Part shown: piece after piece, positions 1 to 7,054 of the stretch
Position numbering within the stretch: the stretch's first letter is position 1
Layout of the letters: each line of letters starts with the position of its first letter
NCBI GenBank assembly: GCA_020724325.1
Contig: DYHC01000056.1
Span: forward strand, 1 to 9,301
Direction: 5' to 3'
DNA length: 9,301 nucleotides
Origin: Melioribacter roseus
GTDB taxonomy: Bacteria > Bacteroidota > Ignavibacteria > Ignavibacteriales > Melioribacteraceae
Notes under the pieces: generated by a model
Databases searched by the model: none
The model's input: only the letters and a program-made list of their open reading frames with translations
What the model was told of the DNA's origin: nothing
Translations under genes and position numbers: made by a program

Positions 1-2753
1 AGATAATCGTAATGCGTTAGGAGAATGTCGTAAGGATTATACCAGCTTGAAAAATCGCGTGGATTGTTTTCGAGCGAACGTTTAGCCGATTCAATTACTT
101 CGTAAGCTAACTCTTCATATTGTTTTTTAGCGTCACTATTGTAATATATTTTTGCAACGTCGTGCTTAATTCTGTAATCCATTCCAACTACGGTGCGTGG
201 AATTCTCTTTTCCATCATATCGAGTGTTTCAATAACCTTTGATTTTTCTTTTGTCTGATATAAATAATGTAACGCTAATCTGATATATGCATTTCTATAA
301 TTCTGAACAAGACGTTCATGGTTCTCATCAAAAAAAATAGTTTTGTCATTTAATCCTCTAAGAAGAAAACCTGATTGAAATGTTTCGCTTATATCAATAT
401 TCTCGCTGAATAAATTCTTTCTAAGAATTTCTTCGTGAATGTATTCGAGGGATTGAGCTGGATTTTTCTTCGGAACAACGCGTAATGCCATCCCTTCCAT
501 TTGTAAATAATCATCCAGACTTAGTCGGCTGTCATCCGAGCAGGTAACAGCGTAGTAAACAGGTCGTTCCCATTTGCTTTGCATAATAATGTCTAAACAA
601 ACTAAATCTTGCGTTCTAATTGCTTTAGTATTACCAAATGTAACGCTGTTTTTCATTGTCCATTTCAACTTACCGGTTCTTATAATTGAAGTATCGGTAA
701 CTCCAAATTCGTTTATTATTTCTGGCGGAACATCAATTTGCAGCTCGGTTGGTTCCCAGCGTACCGGACTTAATCGATCGACCTCATCATCAGAAAAACT
801 GATGTCAACTTTTGGCGCTCCGTGAGGAGTAGTATTTTTCAGCTGTTTAATATACCAGTTAGTATTCAACAAACTCAGATTTGCAATTCTAACATCACGT
901 CTTACACCTTCAACATCCTGCAGATACCAGAGAGGGAATGTATCATTATCTCCATTAGTAAATAAGATTGCATTAGGAGCAACGCTTTGAAGCAGATTGT
1001 ATGCATAATCCCACGGAACGTAATTTCTGCTGCGGTTATGTTCAAAAAAATTTGCATTTAGCATGTTAACGGGAACAATAATAAAACCGACTACCATAAA
1101 CCCGGCAATAACCGGAGTAATTAATTTTATTTTGTAGAATCTTTCCCTTATCATTTCAATTAATCCGTTCATTCCAATTGCAATCCAAATTGAGAAGACG
1201 AAGAATGCTCCAACGTAAAAATAGTCCCTTTCCCGCGGCTGCGGTTGCTGCTGGTTCTGATAAAATGCAGTCAGGTATCCTAAGAAAATAAACATCACAA
1301 GAAATACAGAACCCATCTTCCAATCACGCTTGAAATGGTAATACAATCCGAAAAGTCCTATCATAAAAGGAATTCCAAAAAGATCCTTCCAATCAACACC
1401 CGAATCCTGGTATGTAGATTCCCTTCCAACGTAATTCCATAACAAGTATCTGTTGAACATGTGATCCATCTGGTAAGTCCATAAGAAGTCGAGATCGCTT
1501 GAGTAGTCCGAATATATTTTTAATTGATGTGGTTCACTGGAAAATCTTCGTTTGAATGTAGGAAAATCACCGTATTGCTCTCTATTTAAGTACGATTCAA
1601 GTTCAGTAAAAGTTTTAGGACTGTTCATGTTAATAGGAGGTTCCTGGTTAGCGCGGATAATAGTCATTGCATAAGAAGTAGTGCCTATTAATGCAAATAG
1701 GAAACATTTCAGAATCAGGTTTAATGTTTCTTTCCCTTTTTTAGAACTCCAGATAATTGCACCAATTGTAGCTCCTAAAATTACTCCAAGTACAAGCAAG
1801 TCTATAACCGTGTTATTTCTTCCTATCATAGTTATAATTTTCGGGATATACTTTACTATTCCCGGGTAGACGGCAATAAGTGTAACTCCGCCTATAATTA
1901 TTGGTATATAAAAAGAATTTCTTTGAAATATTTTTTTGAACATTACACTCATAAAGACCAAGCTTACAATAGCCATCACCAATAAAAATCTGGAATCAAC
2001 CATCTGATACTCTTCGGGTGTTGGCGGTTCTATGCCGGTTTGTGAAGCCCACATTATTGCACCAACAGCAAGAACTATTGAGGCATGAACAAGAAAGATG
2101 AAGCCGGTTTTCTTTAACACAACTTCATCGGTTAAATATTTTCTGAAAATAACAACCATTACAACAGGAACAATAGCAAGAACTGCCATAAGGTGCACGC
2201 CGGTTGAAAGTCCGATTAAGTATGCAATTAAAATCAAATATTTTTCGTTATCGGGCTGATTAGCTTTCTCGTTCCACTGAACCATTAACCAAATAACAAA
2301 AGCAATAAAGAAGGTTGAAAAAGCATAGACTTCGGCTTCAACAGCATTGAACCAGAATGTATCGCTGAATGCTAAAGAAAGTGATCCAATTGCTGCAGGT
2401 ATAAAAACTGTAAGTGCTTCAAAATTGTTTTCGGCATTTTTTTTCTTATAGAGTTCTATCAGTTTAACTGCAACCAGGTAGAGGAACATTACTGTAAAAG
2501 CACTCGATAATACAGAAATCATGTTCACTCTTAAACCGATATTATCTGCGAATGGAATCATAGAGAAAATTCTGCCAAAAATTAAAAATAGTGGCGTTCC
2601 TGGCGGATGAGGAACCTGAAGTAAGTATGACGATGCAATAAATTCTCCGCAGTCCCAAAAAGAAACTGTGGGCTGAACTGTCATTAAATAAACGATTAAA
2701 CTGATTAGAAATACAGCGAATGCGATAAACCGATTTAAAATTTTGTTGCTCAT
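1..2753 (-). CDS. DUF2723 (TMEM260/GT117-like) polytopic membrane protein, C-terminus cut off by window edge
   Basis: I translated this frame from the ATG at 2751-2753 to the left edge: 917 residues, with no stop seen, so it is partial at the C-terminus. Family hallmarks are WDCGEF (33-38) in the first loop, HPPGTP (49-54), an FWFNAVEAEVY stretch (134-143), GLSTGVHLM (181-189), PPINMN (372-377), PRERDYFYVG (506-515) and GDNDTFP (601-607). Roughly residues 1-560 are many hydrophobic helices; the rest is soluble, and its end looks helical and TPR-like. The family (PF11028) includes human TMEM260, an O-mannosyltransferase, and has a GT-C-like fold. Glycosyl transfer from a lipid-linked donor is therefore plausible here, with Asp34/Glu37 as candidate catalytic acids, but this is inference. 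The start lies 12 bases after the stop of the upstream small gene, so the two are probably co-transcribed. The ribosome binding site is weak. Confidence 0.93.
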   Translation of the reverse strand, partial: MSNKILNRFIAFAVFLISLIVYLMTVQPTVSFWDCGEFIASSYLLQVPHPPGTPLFLIFGRIFSMIPFADNIGLRVNMISVLSSAFTVMFLYLVAVKLIELYKKKNAENNFEALTVFIPAAIGSLSLAFSDTFWFNAVEAEVYAFSTFFIAFVIWLMVQWNEKANQPDNEKYLILIAYLIGLSTGVHLMAVLAIVPVVMVVIFRKYLTDEVVLKKTGFIFLVHASIVLAVGAIMWASQTGIEPPTPEEYQMVDSRFLLVMAIVSLVFMSVMFKKIFQRNSFYIPIIIGGVTLIAVYPGIVKYIPKIITMIGRNNTVIDLLVLGVILGATIGAIIWSSKKGKETLNLILKCFLFALIGTTSYAMTIIRANQEPPINMNSPKTFTELESYLNREQYGDFPTFKRRFSSEPHQLKIYSDYSSDLDFLWTYQMDHMFNRYLLWNYVGRESTYQDSGVDWKDLFGIPFMIGLFGLYYHFKRDWKMGSVFLVMFIFLGYLTAFYQNQQQPQPRERDYFYVGAFFVFSIWIAIGMNGLIEMIRERFYKIKLITPVIAGFMVVGFIIVPVNMLNANFFEHNRSRNYVPWDYAYNLLQSVAPNAILFTNGDNDTFPLWYLQDVEGVRRDVRIANLSLLNTNWYIKQLKNTTPHGAPKVDISFSDDEVDRLSPVRWEPTELQIDVPPEIINEFGVTDTSIIRTGKLKWTMKNSVTFGNTKAIRTQDLVCLDIIMQSKWERPVYYAVTCSDDSRLSLDDYLQMEGMALRVVPKKNPAQSLEYIHEEILRKNLFSENIDISETFQSGFLLRGLNDKTIFFDENHERLVQNYRNAYIRLALHYLYQTKEKSKVIETLDMMEKRIPRTVVGMDYRIKHDVAKIYYNSDAKKQYEELAYEVIESAKRSLENNPRDFSSWYNPYDILLTHYDY

Positions 2754-2765
2754 CAAATCACCAAA

Positions 2766-3014
2766 TTATTGATTGGAATTATTTTCTGCTTCTTCTGAGG
2801 GTTTCTTGAATAAAAAATCTAAATTCTTCTTCTCTCTATTAATATGATATTTTTCGTGCAAATCTATCAACTTTTGCATGGAAAGTTTATCCAGTTCCTC
2901 ATCGTCTTTATCTCTTTTTACAAGCATTTTGTAGTCTTTAAGCTCATTAGAATTGAACTTCTTCTCGTATTTCTTAAGTATTTCAAAATATCTTTTCTGC
3001 TCGCGTAAAACCAT
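2766..3014 (-). CDS. Small charged hypothetical protein upstream of the DUF2723 gene
   Basis: An 82-residue protein, not recognised. It is very rich in Lys, Glu and Asp, has no signal peptide or membrane segment, and looks helical (about residues 3-35 and 40-65). It ends in a polar tail of Glu, Asn and Ser. It contains no Cys, so a zinc site is unlikely. The ATG at 3012-3014 is preceded by a weak GATGAG-like ribosome site. The stop is only 12 bases before the DUF2723 start on the same strand, which suggests an operon and supports it being a real gene, since a spurious frame would not be expected to fit so tightly. A cytoplasmic accessory role for the membrane protein is possible but is not shown by the sequence. 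Confidence 0.7.
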   Translation of the reverse strand: MVLREQKRYFEILKKYEKKFNSNELKDYKMLVKRDKDDEELDKLSMQKLIDLHEKYHINREKKNLDFLFKKPSEEAENNSNQ

Positions 3015-3098
3015 TTGTTATACTCATCAAGTAAAAAATGCGAGTCAAATTAATCAAAAAAACAAAGAATAAAAAACTATATTGAGCAGACAAAATTT

Positions 3099-3102
3099 GG
3101 GA
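3099..3102 (+). promoter_or_regulatory. Ribosome binding site deciding the glycosyltransferase start
   Basis: A GGGA core lies nine bases before the ATG at 3112. The alternative in-frame TTG at 3082 would add ten residues (MSRQNLGNQI) but has only A-rich sequence before it, with no purine-rich core. The family-defining strand begins at Val-Ser-Val-Val-Met-Pro, a short distance after the ATG, so the shorter protein loses nothing. I prefer 3112. Confidence 0.45.
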
Positions 3103-3111
3103 AATCAAATA

Positions 3112-3756
3112 ATGATAAATGTTTACAAAAGCAGCCGCCCTTTAGTTTCCGTTGTGATGCCTACTTATAACCGTGCATCTTATTTTAAACGGTCTATCTG
3201 CTCTGTATTGAATCAGACTTTTACTGACTGGGAACTTGTGGTTGTTGATGATGGCAGTTCCGATAATACATTCGAAATTGTTAATGAATACGTAAATCAA
3301 TTTGTGAATGTACGGTATATAAAACACTCTAACCGGAAAACACCATTAACAATTAATGCCGGTTTACTTGCTTCTTGCGGAAATTATATTACTTTTCTTG
3401 ATAGTGATGATGAATATAAACCAGATCATCTTAAACTTAGAATTGATTTTATGATAAACAATCCGTCGATAGACATAATCCACGGAGGAATTGAAATTAT
3501 TGGCTATCCGTATGTCAAAGACAAAAATGAACTCTCAAAAGAGATTCATATTTCCGAGTGTATTGTTGGAGGAACGTTCTTCGGAAAACGACGCGTTTTT
3601 TTCGAACTGGATGGTTTTCAAAATCTTGCTTACAGCAACGACTCAGATTTTTTAGAACGAGCTGAAAATAAATTCAACATTTCAAAAGTTTTTTGGTCAA
3701 CATATATCTATTATAGAGATACACCAGACAGTATTTGCACAACAATTAGAGGTTAA
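3112..3756 (+). CDS. Small GT2-family (GT-A fold) glycosyltransferase
   Basis: A 214-residue cytoplasmic enzyme of glycosyltransferase family 2 (PF00535 type), transferring a sugar from a nucleotide-sugar donor. The order is typical: VSVVMPTYNR (12-21), the nucleotide-binding DDGS (46-49), an N-A-G-L segment (82-85) before the DxD-type metal/donor site DSDD (97-100), and an acidic NDSDF patch (176-180) where the catalytic base usually lies. No membrane helix is visible, and it is shorter than many family members (often 250-330 residues), lacking a C-terminal extension. Donor and acceptor cannot be read from the sequence. It is divergent from the DUF2723 unit, and a role in the same glycosylation pathway is only a neighbourhood inference. 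The stop is six bases before a nested inverted repeat. An in-frame TTG at 3082 is an alternative start. Confidence 0.9.
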   Translation: MINVYKSSRPLVSVVMPTYNRASYFKRSICSVLNQTFTDWELVVVDDGSSDNTFEIVNEYVNQFVNVRYIKHSNRKTPLTINAGLLASCGNYITFLDSDDEYKPDHLKLRIDFMINNPSIDIIHGGIEIIGYPYVKDKNELSKEIHISECIVGGTFFGKRRVFFELDGFQNLAYSNDSDFLERAENKFNISKVFWSTYIYYRDTPDSICTTIRG

Positions 3757-3762
3757 AATAGA

Positions 3763-3879
3763 AGACCAAAAAGGAAATATTTACCAAAAAATTAGCGTGT
3801 TACACAGAGTATTATGTAAGACAAAAATTATTAGTCTTTTCTTTGTGCAACTTCAAATTAAAAAATTACTTTTTGGTCT
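3763..3879. repeat. Nested inverted repeat between convergent genes (possible bidirectional terminator or MITE-like remnant)
   Basis: Three stems sit inside one another. The outer arms are a perfect 11-base inverted repeat, AGACCAAAAAG (3763-3773) and CTTTTTGGTCT (3869-3879). The middle arms 3799-3809 and 3841-3851 pair over ten of eleven positions, counting one G-T wobble, with one A-C mismatch. The inner arms are AAGAC (3818-3822) and GTCTT (3834-3838), followed by TT, C and TTT. The block fills nearly the whole gap between two convergent stops. No obvious target-site duplication flanks the outer arms. The inner hairpin with its T-rich 3' side could terminate plus-strand transcription weakly. 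Confidence 0.55.
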
Positions 3880-3892
3880 CCATATTTGCAGA

Positions 3893-4399
3893 TTATTTTT
3901 CTTTTTTATAAAAGAGAACTAAATAAACTGAAAGTAAAATAGTAACAACAAGCTGTAAATAAATAGGCGTTGAAATAAGTTCGCCTTCAATTAATCCGAA
4001 GCTAATCATTCCAAATTTAACGGCATAATAGAATATTTTGCTTAGTACTATACTTGATAGAATTGCAAAAAAAGAATTCTTGAAGTAATTAAGAAGAATA
4101 GAAAAAAGAAATAGATTCAGAAGTAATTCAGAACTGATAAGTACTGCTTTAATTATAGACGGATGTGCTGAAATAATAAATGAAAATAACGGCAAAAGAA
4201 GTGCTATAATATAACTGTTTTTTCTTGATGTATGAACAATAGAAATGATAAGCATAATTCTCATCGGCTCTAACATATAGATAGGCAGAGCTAACATGTG
4301 AGAAAGAGCTGGTGCTAAGGTAATAAACAGGATTGCCAGTAAATCAATTAATATGGTTCGCAATTTAGTTTTGGAAAGAGTTAAAGCTAATGTGTTCAT
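3893..4399 (-). CDS. Conserved-looking integral membrane protein, possibly ECF S-component-like
   Basis: A 168-residue protein that is almost wholly hydrophobic, with five or six predicted membrane helices (about 15-38, 43-57, 61-79, 81-104, 109-128, 146-163). It has a short polar N-terminus and a Lys-rich C-terminus (YKKEK), implying a cytoplasmic tail. Polar residues placed within or next to helices stand out: His34, Glu44-Pro-Met-Arg47, His79-Pro80, Glu91 and Asn95. Compact five- to six-helix proteins of this size include substrate-binding S components of ECF vitamin transporters, but I see no family-defining motif and the function is unknown. The start is well supported: AGAGGA (4407-4412) lies seven bases upstream of the ATG. 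It is divergent from the DUF362/polyferredoxin pair and shares their promoter region, so co-regulation with that module is possible. Confidence 0.8.
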   Translation of the reverse strand: MNTLALTLSKTKLRTILIDLLAILFITLAPALSHMLALPIYMLEPMRIMLIISIVHTSRKNSYIIALLLPLFSFIISAHPSIIKAVLISSELLLNLFLFSILLNYFKNSFFAILSSIVLSKIFYYAVKFGMISFGLIEGELISTPIYLQLVVTILLSVYLVLFYKKEK

Positions 4400-4423
4400 T
4401 TTTTAATCCTCTTTTCTAATTTC

Positions 4424-4455
4424 CTTGAATGCAATATAATATATTGATATGTTTT
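4424..4455 (+). promoter_or_regulatory. Candidate Bacteroidota-type promoter for the DUF362/polyferredoxin pair
   Basis: CTTG (4424-4427), a 20-base gap, then TATGTTTT (4448-4455) approximates the Bacteroidota pattern TTTG, 19-21 bases, TAnnTTTG. The -7 element misses only its last G. It lies about 37 bases before the ATG at 4492. In such AT-rich DNA chance matches are common, so this is a suggestion only. Confidence 0.3.
4432..4446. promoter_or_regulatory. Perfect 7-7 palindrome in the divergent promoter region, candidate operator
   Basis: CAATATA-A-TATATTG is a perfect dyad of seven bases per arm around one central base. It lies between the proposed -33 and -7 elements of the plus-strand promoter and upstream of the minus-strand membrane gene. 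That is a position from which one dimeric regulator could control both directions. No known regulator consensus is recognised, and the AT-only core raises the odds of chance. Confidence 0.35.
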
Positions 4456-4491
4456 AGACACAAAAATCGTAATGTAAAATTGTAGGATGCC

Positions 4492-5398
4492 ATGAAGAGA
4501 AGAAACTTTCTTAAGACAGCCGGACTGTTATCGGGCGCAGCACTTGTTAAGCCCGGTTTTTATGGAAACTTATTTGCAAGAAACAGCTACTCAACTCAGA
4601 ACTATGATTTGGTTGCAATTAAAGGCGGGGAACCGGATACGATGTTTGACGAGGCGATTAAACAATTTGGCGGAATGAAATCCTTTGTTAAGAAAAACCA
4701 GAAGGTTGTTGTTAAACCGAATATTAATACCCGAGTTAGGTGCTAATACTAATCCAAAACTGGTTGGACGCGTTGTTCAGCATTGTTTTGACGCGGGTGC
4801 AAAAGAGGTTTATGTATTCGACCATACTTGTGACGATTGGCGCCGATGTTACGCAAACAGCGGTATTGAAAGAGCTGTTAAAGAAGCTAAAGGAACAATG
4901 GTGCCCGGAAATAGCGAAAGTTTCTATAAAGAAGTTGAGGTTAAAAAAGGGAAGAAACTTACTAAAGCTAAAGTACACGAATTAATTCTGGACTGCGATG
5001 TGTTTATAAATGTTCCTATTCTAAAACATCACAGCTCAACTCGCCTAACAATTAATATGAAAAATCTGATGGGAATTGTCTGGGACCGCGGATACTGGCA
5101 TAGAAATAATTTACATCAGTGTATAGCAGATTTTGCAACCTACGACCGTAAACCTGATTTAAATATAGTTGATGCATATTATGTAATGATGAGGAATGGT
5201 CCGCGCGGTGTATCTAAAGCCGATGTTTCAACGATGAAATCGCAGATAATTTCTACAGATATGGTTGCTGCAGATGCCGCGGCTGCAAAATTATTCGGCG
5301 CCGAGCCAGATACTATTCCGTATATAAAATATGCCGCCGAAATGAGTGTTGGCAGAATTGATCTTAACTCGCTTCAGATTAAGAGAATAATTCTCTAA
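4492..5398 (+). pseudogene. Tat-exported DUF362 protein, reading frame broken near codon 78
   Basis: Two overlapping frames together make one DUF362 (PF04015) protein of about 302 residues. The first (4492-4746) opens with a twin-arginine leader KRRNFLK, a hydrophobic stretch, then the domain start up to VVVKPNI (72-78), after which it leaves the family sequence and stops at TAA 4744-4746. The domain resumes one frame over at CCC 4730 as PELGANTNP and runs to the stop at 5398. It shows VYVFDHTCDDWRRCYANSGI, FINVPILKHHSS, NMKNLMG and a DMVAADAAAAKLFG stretch. Members normally read KPNIGW before the TPE/PE segment; that Gly-Trp is missing here, pointing to a deletion (eight bases would restore frame and both residues), not programmed frameshifting. 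The second frame has no start of its own. An AGGA (4484-4487) precedes the ATG. Function of the family is poorly known; the exported, Cys-containing protein probably works with the polyferredoxin downstream. Confidence 0.85.
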
Positions 5399-5400
5399 TC
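5377..5400 (+). repeat. Hairpin across the DUF362 stop codon, with its right arm repeated at the next gene's start
   Basis: GATT-A-AGAGAA (5377-5387) pairs with TTCTCTAATC (5391-5400): ten base pairs with one bulged A and a three-base loop. The arm GAATAATTCTCT (5385-5396) recurs exactly at 5456-5467, covering the G of the next start codon and codons 2-5. The left arm could therefore pair with either copy. It could be a weak terminator or a translational-coupling element, or arise by chance. The T-rich stretch starts only eight or more bases later, so it is not a standard terminator. Confidence 0.35.
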
Positions 5401-5453
5401 CTAATAATGTTTTATTTTTACTATTCTTCCAAATGAGTATGGTAAGTTTATAA

Positions 5454-7025
5454 ATGAATAATTCTCTCCTCCGTAAAATCAGAATTACTCTATCTATTAT
5501 TTTTGTTATACCAACAACATTCGTTCTTATTGATTTTACGGGACTTCTGCCTGAATCTGCAATTAATGGAATAATATATTTTCAATTCGTTCCGTCTCTT
5601 CTAAAATCAATAATTGTTTTTTCATTCCTTACTACAGGATTTATTCTGGTCTTATTACTTACAATTTTTTTCGGCAGAGTATATTGTTCTACAATTTGTC
5701 CGCTGGGATTTTTACAGGATGTTGTTAATTATATTTCGAGAAAAATTAAAAATAGGAAACGAAGATTCTTATTTAAGAAAGAAAATAAGATACTGCGCTG
5801 GACATTTTTGGTAATACCGGTAATAATATTTTTATTCGGAAGTTCATTAGGCATTGCTCTGCTGGATCCTTATAGTATTTATGGAAGAGTTGCCGGAAAT
5901 TATTTTAGACCGGTATATATCTTTGGTAATAACATTGCCGCTTCAATTCTGGAATCATTTAAGATGTATTGGATGTTTCCATTCGAAATACATGCATTCA
6001 ATCTAATGCCGTTTTTAATTACAACGCTCATACTTGGACTTGTAATTTATATGTCTTTTACAAATGGAAGGTTGTATTGTAATACTGTTTGTCCCGTTGG
6101 TACATTATTAGGGTTTATTTCCCGCGTTTCCTTTTTCAGAATACAGATTGAAAAAGAGGATTGTCTAAATTGCGGTGTTTGTGCAAAGGATTGTAAAGCA
6201 AATTGTATTAACAGCGATGAAATGAGTGTTGATATGTCAAGGTGTGTTGCATGTTTTAATTGTGTTAAATCATGTCCAACTGATGGCATTAAGTATAAAC
6301 TTGCCAATCCACTTCAATTCAACGAGAAAAAAAAGTTAGATGAATCCAAAAGAAATTTTTTAATTGCCGCCGGAATATATCTATCAGCACTATCAACGGT
6401 TTTAGGTCAGGTTAAAAAGAAGATTGTAGCAAAGAAAGAGAGCACGGTTCCAATTTTTAGAGAGTATGCAATTTCGCCTCCAGGTTCTATATCGATTGAT
6501 AGGTTTAACTCCAAATGTACAGCATGCCATTTATGTGTAAGTGCCTGTCCTACACAAGTTTTGCAGCCCTCATTTTTAGAATATGGATTTTTTGGAATGA
6601 TTCAACCGCGTCTGGATAACCTCGCCGGTTTCTGTAATTTTGAATGTAAAATCTGCACGGATGTTTGTCCTACCGGTGCAATTCTTCCTTTAGAATTGGG
6701 AGAAAAAAAATTAGTTCAGCTTGGAAAGGCGAAGTTTGTAAAAGAGAATTGCATAGTAGAAACAGAAAAAACCGATTGCGGCGCTTGCTCGGAACACTGC
6801 CCTACAAAAGCCGTTCACATGATTCCTTACCAGAATCAATTGTTAATTCCTGAAGTACGGGAGGAATTCTGCACAGGATGCGGTGCATGTGAATATGCAT
6901 GCCCAACCAAGCCATATAAATCAATTTACATTGAGGGAAACCCCGTTCATCAATTGGCAAAATTAAACCTTGAAAATGGTGTTCCGCAAAAAGAGGTCGA
7001 TTTCAAGGAAGAATTTCCATTTTAG
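5454..7025 (+). CDS. NapH-NapG-like fusion polyferredoxin, membrane protein with six [4Fe-4S] motifs
   Basis: A 523-residue membrane electron-transfer protein. Helices lie near 9-28, 51-73, 115-136 and 186-203. Helices two and four are each followed by the NapH-type CxxxCP motif (Cys78/82, Cys209/213), expected on the cytoplasmic side. Two ferredoxin motifs follow: Cys237/240/243/247 and Cys264/267/270/274. Then comes SKRNFL (298-303) with a hydrophobic run to about 317, like a Tat signal with Lys-Arg. The C-terminal half resembles NapG, with four more cluster motifs: Cys355/358/361/365, Cys394/398/401/405, Cys433/442/445/449 and Cys473/476/479/483. Such proteins pass electrons between quinol and soluble partners; the partner here is unknown but is probably the DUF362 protein 55 bases upstream. 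The start ATG has a weak ribosome site, so translation may be coupled. An upstream ATG at 5433 runs into TAA. Confidence 0.92.
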   Translation: MNNSLLRKIRITLSIIFVIPTTFVLIDFTGLLPESAINGIIYFQFVPSLLKSIIVFSFLTTGFILVLLLTIFFGRVYCSTICPLGFLQDVVNYISRKIKNRKRRFLFKKENKILRWTFLVIPVIIFLFGSSLGIALLDPYSIYGRVAGNYFRPVYIFGNNIAASILESFKMYWMFPFEIHAFNLMPFLITTLILGLVIYMSFTNGRLYCNTVCPVGTLLGFISRVSFFRIQIEKEDCLNCGVCAKDCKANCINSDEMSVDMSRCVACFNCVKSCPTDGIKYKLANPLQFNEKKKLDESKRNFLIAAGIYLSALSTVLGQVKKKIVAKKESTVPIFREYAISPPGSISIDRFNSKCTACHLCVSACPTQVLQPSFLEYGFFGMIQPRLDNLAGFCNFECKICTDVCPTGAILPLELGEKKLVQLGKAKFVKENCIVETEKTDCGACSEHCPTKAVHMIPYQNQLLIPEVREEFCTGCGACEYACPTKPYKSIYIEGNPVHQLAKLNLENGVPQKEVDFKEEFPF

Positions 7026-7054
7026 ATTGATGCCGGTTTCAAGATATTTCAATT

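Noticed and set aside
574..1869. Plus-strand open frames at 574-825 and 1681-1869
   Set aside because: They lie antisense inside the DUF2723 gene, whose frame carries clear family motifs through both regions; they have no family resemblance.
3142..3327. Minus-strand frame inside the glycosyltransferase gene
   Set aside because: Antisense shadow of the well-supported GT2 frame that encodes the DDGS motif.
4685..4729. Independent start for the second DUF362 frame at 4685
   Set aside because: Its first fifteen residues are not DUF362-like, and the domain's own N-terminal part lies in the other frame, so it is a frameshifted continuation and not a separate gene.
4723..4735. Programmed +1 frameshift signal in the DUF362 gene
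   Set aside because: No stop codon or known slippery sequence lies at the switch point, and the missing Gly-Trp favours a deletion.
4736..4985. Two short frames (minus 4736-4978, plus 4740-4985) over the DUF362 gene
   Set aside because: The DUF362 sequence continues in a third frame here; these show no family features.
5614..6853. Frames at 5614-5814, 6047-6307 (minus) and 6665-6853
   Set aside because: All are shadows of the polyferredoxin gene, whose frame explains every cysteine motif.
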